A DNA stretch of 64,000 bases from Caldicellulosiruptor morganii (lineage in GTDB: Bacteria; Bacillota; Thermoanaerobacteria; Caldicellulosiruptorales; Caldicellulosiruptoraceae), in NCBI RefSeq assembly GCF_026810225.1, contig NZ_CP113865.1, forward strand, positions 881,001-945,000, in the 5' to 3' direction. The notes under the pieces were generated by a model. It worked only from the letters and a program-made list of their open reading frames with translations, was not told the origin of the DNA and made no database searches. Shown one piece after another: positions 54,332-63,738 of this stretch. The stretch's first letter is position 1. Every line of letters starts with the position of its first letter. Position numbers and translations under genes: made by a program.

Positions 54332-55120
54332 TTGAGTGACTCAAATAGGCTTAGGATTTTCAGCCTGCTTTTAGAAAATGAACTCTGTGTATGCGAAATG
54401 GAAAAAGTTTTAGGGCTTACTCAGTCCAATGTTTCAAGGCATCTTCAGATACTGAAGAGCAGGGGAATGGTTTCTTGCAGAAAAACTGCTCAGTGGATTT
54501 ACTATCGCATATCTGATGAGTTTTGCAGAGAATATGGTGAGCTTTGTGAGTTTTTGAAAACAAAATTTCTATCTGAGGAACCTTTCAAAAGTGATTTGAA
54601 AAAACTAAAAGAAGAAAAGGTAAAAGGATTTAGCTGTGAGAAAGCAATAGAAGAAGTTAACAGTAGCCTTGCAAGAAGGAAAAGAAAGGAGAGATCTTCT
54701 GGTATGAAGCCAAAAGTTGCTTTTGTGTGTGTTGGGAATTCCTGCCGAAGTCAAATGGCAGAGGGTTTTGCCCGCTACTACGGCAGCGACTTAATTGATG
54801 TATACAGTGCAGGTACAGAGATAGCAGATAAAGTCAATCCCCTGGCAATTGAAGTAATGAAAGAGAAGGGAATTGACATTTCACATCAATTTCCAAAAAC
54901 CATTTTTGATATTCCCAAAGAAGTGGACTATTTAATTACAATGGGTTGTGGAGTTGAGTGTCCATATATTCCATGCAGACACAAAGAAGATTGGGGTTTG
55001 AGCGACCCAGCAGGAAAGCCTATTGAGGAGTTCAGAAAGATTAGAGATGAGATAGAAAAAAAGGTTTTGCATTTACTTGAAAGAGTAAAAAAAGAATATT
55101 ATTATGGGGAGGCGAAATAA
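54332..55120 (+). CDS. ArsR repressor fused to arsenate reductase (ArsC, low-MW phosphatase type)
   Basis: 262 residues as an open frame. ArsR winged helix about 1-85 ([20 protein letters not shown] with the CVC metal site, [18 protein letters not shown]), a Lys/Glu linker, then thioredoxin-dependent ArsC from about 126: CX5R loop [13 protein letters not shown], second Cys pair in [12 protein letters not shown], and SDPAG. The frame continues upstream ([10 protein letters not shown], normal ArsR helix 1) but its ATG at 54300, correctly spaced from AAAGGAG, is one base out of frame (ATGAAATAAG; one more A would fix it). So the start is either broken or TTG 54332. Arsenite sensing and arsenate reduction in one chain, upstream of the pump. 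Confidence 0.85.
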   Translation: MSDSNRLRIFSLLLENELCVCEMEKVLGLTQSNVSRHLQILKSRGMVSCRKTAQWIYYRISDEFCREYGELCEFLKTKFLSEEPFKSDLKKLKEEKVKGFSCEKAIEEVNSSLARRKRKERSSGMKPKVAFVCVGNSCRSQMAEGFARYYGSDLIDVYSAGTEIADKVNPLAIEVMKEKGIDISHQFPKTIFDIPKEVDYLITMGCGVECPYIPCRHKEDWGLSDPAGKPIEEFRKIRDEIEKKVLHLLERVKKEYYYGEAK

Positions 55121-55122
55121 CT

Positions 55123-56232
55123 ATGGAGCACAGAAAAGGACTTTCATTTTTAGACAGGTTTTTAACTCTTTGGATTTTGCTTGCAATGGTTGTGGGAGTT
55201 CTAATAGGTTACTTTTTTCCAAACTTTGCAAATATATTGAATAAGCTAAGTATTGGCACAACATCAATTCCAATTGCAATTGGTCTTATATTGATGATGT
55301 ATCCCCCTCTTGCAAAGGTGAGGTATGAAGAGATAAACAAAATGAAACAGGGTCGAAAACCTTTTGGAATTGCTATAGTTTTTAACTGGTTTATTGGTCC
55401 TGTTGTGATGTTTTTACTGGCAATAATACTTTTAAGGGACTATCCACACTATATGATTGGAGTTATTTTAGTAGGTTTGGCAAGGTGTATTGCTATGGTA
55501 CTTGTGTGGAATGACCTTGCAGATGGTGATAGAGATTATGTGGCTGTGCTTGTTGCTTTGAATGCACTATGGCAGGTGTTGACATATTCAATTTTTGCAT
55601 ATGTTTTTATAAAAATCCTGCCACCTGTTTTTGGTGTTGATACGAAAAACATTGCTCTTCATATTTCAATGAAAGACATTGCAATTTCTGTATTTATTTA
55701 TCTTGGCATTCCGTTTATTGCAGGACTTTTGACAAGACTTATACTGGTAAAGAAAAAGGGTAGAGAATGGTATGAAGAAAGCTTTGTGAAGAAAATAAGC
55801 CCTGTCACCTTAATTGCACTGCTATTTACAGTCATTGTGATGTTTTCTCTAAAAGGTAAATACATTGTTGAACTTCCTCTGCATGTAATAAGGATTGCAA
55901 TACCTCTTACTTTTTACTTTGTAATAATGTTCTTGATAACCTTCTTTGCTTCGTATAAGATGAAATATTCCTATCCGGAAAGTGCAACTGTTGGTTTGAC
56001 TGCAGCCAGCAATGACTTTGAACTTGCAATTGCTGTTGCTGTTGCGACATTTGGTCTGGGTTCAGGAGAAGCTTTTGCAACTGTAATTGGACCGCTGATT
56101 GAAGTGCCTGTTATGCTCATGCTTGTAAATGTGGCTTTGTATTTTAAGAAGAAATTATTTGGAGTAAACGAATCAGAAGAGTATAGAGTGTACAGATTAA
56201 AACAATCTGTTGAGGAGACCTTTATTGAATAG
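55123..56232 (+). CDS. arsB: ACR3-family arsenite efflux transporter
   Basis: 369 residues, ten membrane helices. ACR3 features: the TM4 Cys in [19 protein letters not shown] and the TM9 Glu in [17 protein letters not shown]. Exports arsenite from the cytoplasm, completing the regulator-reductase-pump pathway; two bases after the ArsR-ArsC gene. Confidence 0.95.
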   Translation: MEHRKGLSFLDRFLTLWILLAMVVGVLIGYFFPNFANILNKLSIGTTSIPIAIGLILMMYPPLAKVRYEEINKMKQGRKPFGIAIVFNWFIGPVVMFLLAIILLRDYPHYMIGVILVGLARCIAMVLVWNDLADGDRDYVAVLVALNALWQVLTYSIFAYVFIKILPPVFGVDTKNIALHISMKDIAISVFIYLGIPFIAGLLTRLILVKKKGREWYEESFVKKISPVTLIALLFTVIVMFSLKGKYIVELPLHVIRIAIPLTFYFVIMFLITFFASYKMKYSYPESATVGLTAASNDFELAIAVAVATFGLGSGEAFATVIGPLIEVPVMLMLVNVALYFKKKLFGVNESEEYRVYRLKQSVEETFIE

Positions 56233-56440
56233 TGTTATGAGGTTTTCGTTTTACCAAGATTCGGATGGTTATTTTTATTTTCCTTTTAATTTATTCCTTC
56301 ATGTTATAATTTAGAAGATAGATGCTATAATTTATTCAACAACAATTTTTGGAATGCGAAAAATAGTATTGTTCCGACTTTCAATTTTTCATAAAAAAGT
56401 TTTTTTGAAGAAGAAACCATCCAACTGGTCAAAGTAAGAT
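56233..56440. other. AT-rich gap, nothing supported
   Basis: Two TATAATTTA-like matches (near 56305 and 56328) occur without partner -35 boxes; no hairpin with T-run or coding frame is convincing. Confidence 0.4.
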
Positions 56441-56469
56441 TTGCAACAATGACTATTTTATGTTACAAT
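56441..56469 (+). promoter_or_regulatory. Promoter of the toxin-antitoxin pair
   Basis: TTGCAA (56441-56446), 17 bases, TACAAT (56464-56469). Confidence 0.6.
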
Positions 56470-56503
56470 AAAATTAGCTAAGTTTTAGGATGAGGTGATA
56501 GCT

Positions 56504-56743
56504 ATGATTGTGAATGCAACAGAATTTAAAATGAGAGTGGGGAAATATTTGAAACTTGCTGAAAAAGAGGAGATTATTATTACAAAAAATGGAAGACAAG
56601 TTGCTAAACTTACACCGATTAGAAAGAGTGGTACCTCAGCTGTAGATTTTTTATATGGTTTGCTGGAAAATTATAGTAATAAAGATATAGATGTAAAACA
56701 ATTAAGAAATGAGAGGCTAAAAAAGTATGAAGGTGTTAATTGA
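56504..56743 (+). CDS. Phd/YefM-family antitoxin
   Basis: 79 residues from ATG 56504, after GAGGTG. MIVNATEFKMRVGKYLKLAE and EIIITKNGRQVAKLTPI form the Phd DNA-binding fold; the C-terminal half, rich in charged residues (VKQLRNERLKKYE), would cover the toxin. Overlaps the toxin gene by 17 bases. Confidence 0.88.
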   Translation: MIVNATEFKMRVGKYLKLAEKEEIIITKNGRQVAKLTPIRKSGTSAVDFLYGLLENYSNKDIDVKQLRNERLKKYEGVN

Positions 56744-57144
56744 CACTAATGTTATTTTGGATGTTTTATTAAAAAGAGCACCATTTGACACCGATTCATA
56801 TACAGTGTTAAAATTCTGTGAGCAAAACATTGTGGAAGGTTATGTTGCTTCTTTTGCTGTTACAGATATTTATTATTTTATCTCCAGGAATTTAGGGAGT
56901 GAAAAAGCACGTCAAGGTATTGAAGCATTGCTTGGTATAGTAAAACTTGTTAGTATAAGCAAGAGAGATATAGAAGATGCTTTGAGAAATTCAGATATAA
57001 AAGATTTAGAAGATGCCCTGCAAATTCAATGTGCAAAAAAAAATCAAGGCAGAGTGGCTAATAACAAGAGACGATAGGTTAAAAAAGTTTATATCAAGAG
57101 CGATAACTCCTTTTGATTTTGTTCATAAGATTATCAAGCCATAA
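56727..57144 (+). pseudogene. PIN-domain toxin, frameshifted at an A9 run
   Basis: The annotated frame MKVLIDTNVILDVLLKRAPF to IKDLEDALQIQCAKK has the PIN acidic residues (Asp6, the LEDA Asp). It then runs out at 57077 as NQGRVANNKRR. Shifting frame after nine A (57035-57043) gives IKAEWLITRDDRLKKF and on to TAA 57142-57144, the normal PIN ending including the TRDD acidic site. One A fewer would restore 138 residues. VapC-like RNase, probably inactive unless slippage rescues it. Confidence 0.85.
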
Positions 57145-57240
57145 ACAAGTTCTCAAGGTAGCACTTGTAATGCTGCTCTCTTTTGCAAAGATCTTTAAAA
57201 AGTGATAGATGATATAAAAAAGTGATAACAAAAACTCAAA

Positions 57241-57273
57241 AAAAGGCCATCTAAAAAAGATGGTCTTTTTTGT
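57241..57273 (+). terminator. Terminator after the toxin-antitoxin pair
   Basis: AAAAGGCCATCT (57241-57252) pairs with AGATGGTCTTTT (one G-T pair), followed by T. Confidence 0.75.
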
Positions 57274-57285
57274 TTGGCAAAAGTA

Positions 57286-57315
57286 TTGACAAAGACAACT
57301 TTAAAATGCTATCAT
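57286..57315 (+). promoter_or_regulatory. Promoter of the iscR-iscS-iscU-mnmA operon
   Basis: TTGACA (57286-57291), 18 bases, TATCAT (57310-57315); a TATAAT at 57315-57320 is too far from the -35. Confidence 0.5.
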
Positions 57316-57324
57316 ATAATAAAA

Positions 57325-57341
57325 CCGAGTATACAAGTCGG
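57325..57341 (+). promoter_or_regulatory. Candidate Rrf2/IscR operator
   Basis: CCGA (57325-57328) and TCGG (57338-57341) around GTATACAAG, just upstream of the Rrf2 gene's ribosome site. Short arms, so tentative. Confidence 0.4.
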
Positions 57342-57357
57342 AATTGGAGAGATAGAG

Positions 57358-57810
57358 ATGTTCAGACTATCGACAAAAGGGAGATATGGTGTAAGAGCAA
57401 TGCTTGATCTGGCGCTGCACTATGATGAGGGGCTTGTATCACTAAAAAATATTGCTGAGCGACAGGAAATTTCCGAACACTATTTAGAGCAGCTAATTGC
57501 AACTTTGAAGAAAGCCGGGCTTGTTAAGAGTATAAGAGGTGCGCAAGGGGGATATATGCTATCTCAGGAGCCTTCTAAAATAACAATTGGGGATATTTTA
57601 AGGGCACTGGAGGGTTCGTTATCTCCTGCAGAATGCATTGATGATATTCAGAAGGTTGACTGTCCACGAAAGGACTTTTGTGTTACCAAAAAAGTTTGGG
57701 AAAAGGTAAAAGAAGCTATCGAAAGTGTTGTAGATTCAATAACGTTGCAGGACCTTGTTGATGATTATAGAAAGATGGCTGCAGATGAGTCTTATATGTT
57801 TTATATTTAA
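57358..57810 (+). CDS. iscR: Rrf2/IscR-family Fe-S-type regulator
   Basis: 150 residues from ATG 57358 (GGAGAGATAGAG upstream; the frame back to 57274 has no site). Winged helix MFRLSTKGRYGVRAMLDLAL and IRGAQGGYMLS, then three Cys (93, 102 and 108: AEC, DC, FC) in the position of the IscR cluster ligands. Likely senses Fe-S status and controls the adjacent iscS-iscU; CymR-like roles lack this Cys set. Confidence 0.88.
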   Translation: MFRLSTKGRYGVRAMLDLALHYDEGLVSLKNIAERQEISEHYLEQLIATLKKAGLVKSIRGAQGGYMLSQEPSKITIGDILRALEGSLSPAECIDDIQKVDCPRKDFCVTKKVWEKVKEAIESVVDSITLQDLVDDYRKMAADESYMFYI

Positions 57811-57875
57811 AAAAAGAGGGTATAATAGATTTAGAAAACCTACTATTAAGATAAAAATAATAGAAGTTGATATAA

Positions 57876-59060
57876 ATGCAGGGAAGAAGTGTTTATTTTG
57901 ATCACGCTGCAACAACACCGCTAAAAAGAGAAGTTTTAGATGAGATGATGCCGTATCTTACAGAACAATACGGTAATCCATCTACTATCTACAAACTTGG
58001 CAGAGAAGCAAAGAAGGCAATAGAGAATGCAAGGGAAAGGGTTGCTAAAGCTCTGAATGCTGATGTACAGGAGATATTTTTTACCTCCGGTGGCACAGAG
58101 TCAGATAACTGGGCGTTAAAAGGGGTAGCATTCGCAAATAAAGATAAGGGCAGGCATATTATAACAACCACTATTGAGCATCATGCAGTTTTACACCCAC
58201 TTAAGTATCTTGAAGGATTGGGCTTTGAAGTGACATACGTTCCTGTTGAGCCAAACGGTATTGTGGATCCTCAGAAAATAAAAGAGGCAATAAGAGATGA
58301 TACTATATTGATTTCTGTAATGCTCGCAAATAATGAAATTGGTACAATTCAGCCAGTTAAACAAATAGCAAAAATAGCAAAAGAAAAAGGGATAATTGTT
58401 CATACAGATGCCGTGCAAGCTGTTGGTCAGATTCCTGTTGATGTAAAAGATTTGGGTGTTGACCTGCTGTCACTTTCTGCTCATAAGTTCTATGGACCAA
58501 AAGGGGTAGGAGCGCTGTATATAAAAAAGGGAACAAAAATTCATCCGTTTTCACATGGCGGTGCTCAAGAGAGAAACAGACGTGCAGGCACAGAAAATGT
58601 TGCCGGGATTGTTGGACTTGGTAAGGCAATAGAGCTTGCAACTGCGAATCTTTCAGAGTATGCAAACAGGCTTCAAAAGTTAAGAGATAAGCTTATTGAC
58701 GGGGTTTTGAGTAAGATTGACCATGTTCGTTTAAACGGGGATAGGCACAACAGACTTCCAAACAATGCTAATTTTTCGTTTGAGTTTATTGAAGGAGAAA
58801 GTTTGCTTCTGATGCTTGACATGAAAGGTATTGCAGCATCAAGTGGTTCTGCTTGTACATCTGGATCTTTGGACCCATCACATGTGCTTTTGGCAATAGG
58901 GCTTGAGCATGAAGTAGCACATGGTTCTTTGCGAATAACCTTAGGTGAGGACAATACAGAAGAAGATATAGATTATCTTTTAGAGGTGCTGCCTGAGATT
59001 GTATCAAGGCTCAGAGAGATGAGCCCACTGTATGAAAAGGTGAAAAAAGGGGGTAATTAA
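57876..59060 (+). CDS. iscS: Cysteine desulfurase (IscS/NifS)
   Basis: 394 residues, fold-type I PLP enzyme. [33 protein letters not shown] lysine Lys204 ([12 protein letters not shown]) and the mobile-loop persulfide Cys327 in [17 protein letters not shown] (group I). Releases sulfur from Cys to IscU and, here, to MnmA. Weak ribosome site. Two bases before iscU. Confidence 0.95.
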   Translation: MQGRSVYFDHAATTPLKREVLDEMMPYLTEQYGNPSTIYKLGREAKKAIENARERVAKALNADVQEIFFTSGGTESDNWALKGVAFANKDKGRHIITTTIEHHAVLHPLKYLEGLGFEVTYVPVEPNGIVDPQKIKEAIRDDTILISVMLANNEIGTIQPVKQIAKIAKEKGIIVHTDAVQAVGQIPVDVKDLGVDLLSLSAHKFYGPKGVGALYIKKGTKIHPFSHGGAQERNRRAGTENVAGIVGLGKAIELATANLSEYANRLQKLRDKLIDGVLSKIDHVRLNGDRHNRLPNNANFSFEFIEGESLLLMLDMKGIAASSGSACTSGSLDPSHVLLAIGLEHEVAHGSLRITLGEDNTEEDIDYLLEVLPEIVSRLREMSPLYEKVKKGGN

Positions 59061-59062
59061 GG

Positions 59063-59440
59063 ATGTACAGTGAAAAGGTTTTGGATCATTTTATGAATCC
59101 CAGAAATGTTGGAGAAATTGAAGATGCAAATGGCGTTGCTCAGGTTGGAAATGCTAAGTGTGGGGATATAATGAAGATGTATCTTAAGATAGAAAATGGT
59201 ATAATAGTTGATGCAAAATTCAAAACATTTGGGTGTGGTGCTGCTGTTGCAACAAGTTCAATGGCAACAGAAATGGTAAAAGGGAAAACCATTGAAGAGG
59301 CTTTGCAGATTACAAACAAGGCTGTTGCAGAGGCTTTAGATGGTCTGCCGCCAAATAAGCTTCATTGCTCTGTTCTGGCTGAGGAAGCTATAAAAGCTGC
59401 AATTGAAGACTATTTAAGCAAACAGAAACAAAAAGTATAG
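59063..59440 (+). CDS. iscU: Fe-S cluster scaffold IscU/NifU N-terminal type
   Basis: 125 residues. Three cluster ligands Cys33, Cys58 and Cys102 (NAKCGD, FGCGAA, LHCSVLAEEA) and Asp35. MYSEKVLDHFMNPRNVGEIE is the family start. Assembles 2Fe-2S/4Fe-4S clusters with IscS. Confidence 0.95.
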   Translation: MYSEKVLDHFMNPRNVGEIEDANGVAQVGNAKCGDIMKMYLKIENGIIVDAKFKTFGCGAAVATSSMATEMVKGKTIEEALQITNKAVAEALDGLPPNKLHCSVLAEEAIKAAIEDYLSKQKQKV

Positions 59441-59478
59441 CAACTACAAAACAGATTTGTGCAAAAGGGTGAGTTTTT

Positions 59479-60564
59479 TTGAAGAAAAAAGTTCTTGTTG
59501 CAATGAGCGGCGGAGTTGATTCTTCTGTTGCTGCTGCCATATTAAAGGAAGAAGGATATGAAGTATACGGGGCTACAATGCAGATCTGGCAAAGCGAAAG
59601 TGAATATGAACAGCTTGCAGGAAACAGTTGCTGTTCGATTTATGCAGTGGAAGATGCTCGTAAAGTTGCTGATATACTCAATATTCCATATTATGTCTTT
59701 AATATGAAAGATGATTTTAAGGAAAAGGTAATTGACTATTTTATTGAAGAATATATAAAAGGAAGAACTCCTAATCCTTGTATAATGTGTAACAGAAAGA
59801 TCAAATTTGAACTCTTTTTAAAAAAAGCTATTGCTATTGGTATGGACTATATTGCAACCGGTCATTATGCAGTTGTGGAGTATGACAAAAATCTTAACAG
59901 ATATCTTTTGAAAAGGTCTTTGGCCAGAGAAAAAGACCAGACTTATGTTTTGTATAATATGACGCAGGATATTTTATCAAGAACCCTTTTCCCATTGGGG
60001 AGATTTTCAAAGGATGAGGTTCGCAGGCTTGCAGAGAAATTTAAACTACCTGTTGCGAAAAAGCCCGATTCGCAGGAAATTTGTTTCATTCCGGACAATG
60101 ACTATGGCAAATTTATAGAGAAAGAGACAGGAATCAAAGAAAATGGTGTATATGTAGATTTGGAAGGGAATATACTTGGCAAAAGCAGGGCTTACTACAA
60201 TTACACCATTGGGCAAAGAAAAGGACTTGGTATTTCAACCGGTAAAAGAATGTATGTAATTGATATAAAGCCAGAAGAGAACAAGGTTGTTCTGGGTGAA
60301 GAAGACAGGATATTTGCAGATAGACTTATTGCAAGTGATTTAAATTTTATTCCGTTTGACAGGTTGGAATCTGAAATAGAAGTTATGGCAAAGATAAGAT
60401 ATACAGCCAGAGAAGCAAAAGCCAAGGTGGTGCCTATAGAAAATAATAAGGTGCTTGTTAAGTTTTACGAAAAGCAGAGAGCAATAACGCCTGGACAGTC
60501 TGTGGTATTTTACAGTAATGATATTGTGATAGGTGGCGGTATAATAGAGAAAGCCCTCGTGTGA
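59479..60564 (+). CDS. mnmA: tRNA 2-thiouridine synthase MnmA
   Basis: 361 residues, TTG start. PP-loop AMSGGVDSSVAAAIL at the N-terminus, Cys101-x2-Cys104 (NPCIMCNRK) and catalytic Cys202 (SQEICFIPD), plus GHYA and the C-terminal barrel. Thiolates U34 of tRNA-Lys, -Glu and -Gln, using sulfur relayed from IscS. Same operon as iscS-iscU, the usual Gram-positive arrangement without the Tus relay of enterics. Confidence 0.96.
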   Translation: MKKKVLVAMSGGVDSSVAAAILKEEGYEVYGATMQIWQSESEYEQLAGNSCCSIYAVEDARKVADILNIPYYVFNMKDDFKEKVIDYFIEEYIKGRTPNPCIMCNRKIKFELFLKKAIAIGMDYIATGHYAVVEYDKNLNRYLLKRSLAREKDQTYVLYNMTQDILSRTLFPLGRFSKDEVRRLAEKFKLPVAKKPDSQEICFIPDNDYGKFIEKETGIKENGVYVDLEGNILGKSRAYYNYTIGQRKGLGISTGKRMYVIDIKPEENKVVLGEEDRIFADRLIASDLNFIPFDRLESEIEVMAKIRYTAREAKAKVVPIENNKVLVKFYEKQRAITPGQSVVFYSNDIVIGGGIIEKALV

Positions 60565-60578
60565 GGGCTTTTTATATT
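60551..60578 (+). terminator. Terminator after mnmA
   Basis: AAGCCCTC (60551-60558) / GAGGGCTT (60563-60570) with the TGA stop in the hairpin, then TTT. Confidence 0.8.
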
Positions 60579-61372
60579 TTTATAAATACTGGTTTAAGGT
60601 TTTCGAATTTTGTTAAATATTTAAAACCGATGTCTTTTAACATTTCAATGGTTGGCTTGAACATGTAAGCAATAAAGTCAGGAGAATGAGCATCAGAACC
60701 AATTGTAATAATCTTTCCACCAAGTTCATAATATCTTTTTAAGATTTTGAATTCAGGATGAGGCGTATCAAGACCATATCTGAATCCAGATGTATTAACT
60801 TCAATTCCTTTTCCTTTCTGTATAAGCAATTTTAAAATCTCATCAATAAGGTCCCAGTATTCTTTTCTGTCAAGTTCTTTGTCTTTATAATTTCCGTAGC
60901 GTTTTACGATATCAAGATGGCCATATACACAGAACTTATCAAACATTTTTATAAGATTTAAAGTTTCCTCGAAATATCTTAAAAAAGCCTGTTCTTTGGT
61001 TTTCCCGTTGTAGTAAACACCATCTGCTAAATCCTGAAAATCCACAGCATGTGTTGATGCAATAATGAAATCAAATTGATAACTTTGCAGTATTTCCAGA
61101 CTTTTTCCTATTGAATGAGGCTGAAGACCAACTTCAGCACCCAATTTGATTTTAATTTTGTCTTTGTATTTTTCCTTAACCGAGTAGAACTCTTTTGTAT
61201 ATTCTTCATAGTCTATGTCCCATACAGGGTATGAAACTGGTGGATACAAAAGGTCCATATGGTCAGTAAAAGCAATTTCATCAAGTCCGATTTCTAAAGC
61301 TTTTTTTATAGCATCTTCCATGCTCATATTTGAGTCAGATGAAAAGTTTGAATGAATGTGATAGTCAAACAT
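60572..61372 (-). CDS. hisK: PHP-family histidinol-phosphatase
   Basis: 266 residues from ATG 61372 (AAGGGGATGA upstream); the N-terminal extension of the longer frame is not family-like. Metal ligands: DYHIHSNFSSDS, AFTDHMDL, LGAEVGL, STHAVD, YGHLDIVKRY and IGSDAHSPDF. This is the HisK-type phosphatase fold, so histidinol phosphate is the expected substrate. No other his gene is near, and PHP enzymes vary in substrate. Confidence 0.85.
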   Translation of the reverse strand: MFDYHIHSNFSSDSNMSMEDAIKKALEIGLDEIAFTDHMDLLYPPVSYPVWDIDYEEYTKEFYSVKEKYKDKIKIKLGAEVGLQPHSIGKSLEILQSYQFDFIIASTHAVDFQDLADGVYYNGKTKEQAFLRYFEETLNLIKMFDKFCVYGHLDIVKRYGNYKDKELDRKEYWDLIDEILKLLIQKGKGIEVNTSGFRYGLDTPHPEFKILKRYYELGGKIITIGSDAHSPDFIAYMFKPTIEMLKDIGFKYLTKFENLKPVFIKI

Positions 61373-61503
61373 TGTCAGGTCATCCCCTTTTACCGTAGTT
61401 CTTATAAGTAAGAATAATTTAAAATTTAGATGGAGTCTTTGCACATAATCAAATTGTATGATATTTTATAACCGATGACAATAATAAGTTTAAGGGTGAT
61501 TTT

Positions 61504-62688
61504 ATGATAATAAAGTTAAAAGATGAACCAATGCAGGTGATAAAAAAGCTAAATCATCACAATTTCAGGGCATACCTGGTTGGAGGATCATTAAGAGATT
61601 ATTTGCTTGGTAACACTCCGCAGGATTTTGACATCGCAACAGACGCAAAACCTGAAGATGTGATGAGACTTTTTGAGAAAGTAATTCCAACAGGGATAAA
61701 CCATGGAACTGTTACAGTAATAATAAACGATGTGAAAATAGAGGTCACAACTTTCAGAATAGAAAAAGAATATCAAAATCACAGATGGCCTTCTGTAGAG
61801 TTTACAGACAGTCTTTACGAAGACCTCAAAAGAAGAGATTTTACCATAAATGCCATGGCTTATCATCCTGATGAAGGGCTTATTGACTATTTCAACGGAC
61901 TTGATGATCTGAAAAACAGGATTGTGCGCTGTGTTGGGAATCCCCAGGAGAGATTTTTTGAGGATGCTCTCAGGATTCTGAGATGTATAAGGTTTGCAGC
62001 TCAGCTGAATTTTAGCATAGATACAATGACTTTTCAAGGAGTTGTTCTTTTAAAAGATCTTTTAAAGAAAATATCTATGGAAAGAATAAATACCGAACTT
62101 TCTAAAATATTAAAGAGCAAAAATCCTTTGTATGGTATTCAATTGCTCTATGAAAGCGGTGTTGGAGAGGTTGTAATACAGGAATACGAAAGAATTTATA
62201 AATTTTTACATTCAACAAAATTTGATTTAATCCCTTTTAGTTTGAAAATTCCGGCTTTTTTTGCTGCTTTGAGGGATGCAAAAAAGGTGGAGACTTTGAT
62301 GAGAAAACTCAGATTTGACAGGAAAAATATTGCTCTGGCAATAACATTGTGTAATTATCTTAACTCTGAATATTCAACAGAATACCTTGTAAGAAAAATA
62401 TTTTTTGAAGAAGAGAAGGCAGAAGAGATAATTATTGCACTTTCGATTTTGAATAAAGATGATACAATGGTAGAGCTATTTAATAAATTGAGGGTGAAAA
62501 ACCGACTTGTTAAAAAAGAAGATGTAAAGATAAAAGGCGAAGATTTATTGGAGCTTGGGTTAAAGGGCAAAGAAATAGGAAATGTATTGCAAATGGTATA
62601 TGAATATATTCTATACAATCCTGAAAAAAATAATAGAAAAGATATATTGGATTTTGTTAATTCACATCTTAAAAAGGGTAAAAATTAA
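61504..62688 (+). CDS. cca: CCA-adding/poly(A) polymerase-type tRNA nucleotidyltransferase
   Basis: 394 residues. Class II nucleotidyltransferase head: LVGGSLRDYLLGNTPQDFDIATDAKP (two catalytic Asp), neck RRDFTINAMAYHPDEGLIDYF, and ERFFEDALRILRCIRFAAQL for base selection. The C-terminal region is shorter and less typical than full CCA enzymes, so an A-adding or CC-adding split enzyme is possible. Both tRNA genes here encode CCA, so repair would be the role for them. Confidence 0.88.
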   Translation: MIIKLKDEPMQVIKKLNHHNFRAYLVGGSLRDYLLGNTPQDFDIATDAKPEDVMRLFEKVIPTGINHGTVTVIINDVKIEVTTFRIEKEYQNHRWPSVEFTDSLYEDLKRRDFTINAMAYHPDEGLIDYFNGLDDLKNRIVRCVGNPQERFFEDALRILRCIRFAAQLNFSIDTMTFQGVVLLKDLLKKISMERINTELSKILKSKNPLYGIQLLYESGVGEVVIQEYERIYKFLHSTKFDLIPFSLKIPAFFAALRDAKKVETLMRKLRFDRKNIALAITLCNYLNSEYSTEYLVRKIFFEEEKAEEIIIALSILNKDDTMVELFNKLRVKNRLVKKEDVKIKGEDLLELGLKGKEIGNVLQMVYEYILYNPEKNNRKDILDFVNSHLKKGKN

Positions 62689-62718
62689 TAAACAAATATT
62701 TAGCTGAGGAGATGAACA

Positions 62719-63738
62719 ATGCTACCAGCTACAAACGAGTTGGGATATTATGAAATTCGACTTGAAAGTATAGGTGGGCTTGGTGCCAATGTTGCGGGTA
62801 AAATCCTGGCTGAGGCAGGAGTTGTCGGCAGTAACTTTAATGCTTTGAACTTTGCAAGCTACGGTTCTGAGAAAAAGGGGACTCCTGTAAAATCATACAT
62901 TAGATTTGCACCGAAAGAAAAACAAATAAGGATTAACTCTCCTGTTGTTAAGCCTCATTTAGTAGCTATATTTCATGAAAATATGGTAAACACAAATCCT
63001 GTAACTCAGGGGCTTTATAAAGATGGCATAGTCATTCTGAATACCAATAAAGAAGTTGACCAGGCACGTGACTTTTTGAAGCTTGCAAGTGGTACTGTTG
63101 CGGTGGTTGATGCTATCAAAATAGCTCTTGAACTGAAGACAAGAATAAATATGGTAATGTTAGGTGCAATAGTCAAAATGCTCGGATTTATAAACCTTGA
63201 TAGCGTAAAAGAGTTGGTCAAAGAAACCTTTGGGAAAAAATACCCCCAAACAATTCCATCAAATATTGCTGGACTTGAAGCAGGTTACAATGAAGTAAAG
63301 TTTAAATATTTTGAGTATGATGGGAAATATCCCTATGTGGAATATCGTGAAGAAAGGCGTCCGGTTGGCTACAGCAATGCTCCAATCGGGGGTACAATTA
63401 TTGAATACGGAAATACTATTACAAAAAACAATATTACAAGCAGAGTAGGGAAAATTCCTGTCTTTATAAAGGAAAAGTGTATCAATTGCGGTCTTTGTGA
63501 AACAACATGTCCTGACTACGTTTTTGTATGGGACAGAAAAGTGAAAAATGGAAAACCCAGGATGTTCAATATGGGTTTGGATTATCAATACTGTAAAGGG
63601 TGTCTGAGATGTGTGGACATCTGCCCTGCAGGTGCACTTGTTGAAGGGATTGAAAGAGAATATGATGTTGAGAAAATAACTGTAAAACATGATTTTGATA
63701 TATATAAAAAATGGTATGAGGAAGGTGAAAATTTATGA
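62719..63738 (+). CDS. 2-oxoacid:ferredoxin oxidoreductase, fused gamma-delta subunits
   Basis: 339 residues. The gamma domain is about 1-190 (EIRLESIGGLGANVAGKILA, FASYGSEKKGTPVKSYIR), then a linker and a delta ferredoxin domain with two 4Fe-4S motifs (CINCGLCETTCPDY and CKGCLRCVDICPAG). It carries electrons from the TPP site to ferredoxin. Start overlaps nothing; GAGGAG site upstream. The stop overlaps the alpha gene start (ATGA). Pyruvate versus branched-chain 2-oxoacid specificity is not visible. Confidence 0.9.
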   Translation: MLPATNELGYYEIRLESIGGLGANVAGKILAEAGVVGSNFNALNFASYGSEKKGTPVKSYIRFAPKEKQIRINSPVVKPHLVAIFHENMVNTNPVTQGLYKDGIVILNTNKEVDQARDFLKLASGTVAVVDAIKIALELKTRINMVMLGAIVKMLGFINLDSVKELVKETFGKKYPQTIPSNIAGLEAGYNEVKFKYFEYDGKYPYVEYREERRPVGYSNAPIGGTIIEYGNTITKNNITSRVGKIPVFIKEKCINCGLCETTCPDYVFVWDRKVKNGKPRMFNMGLDYQYCKGCLRCVDICPAGALVEGIEREYDVEKITVKHDFDIYKKWYEEGENL

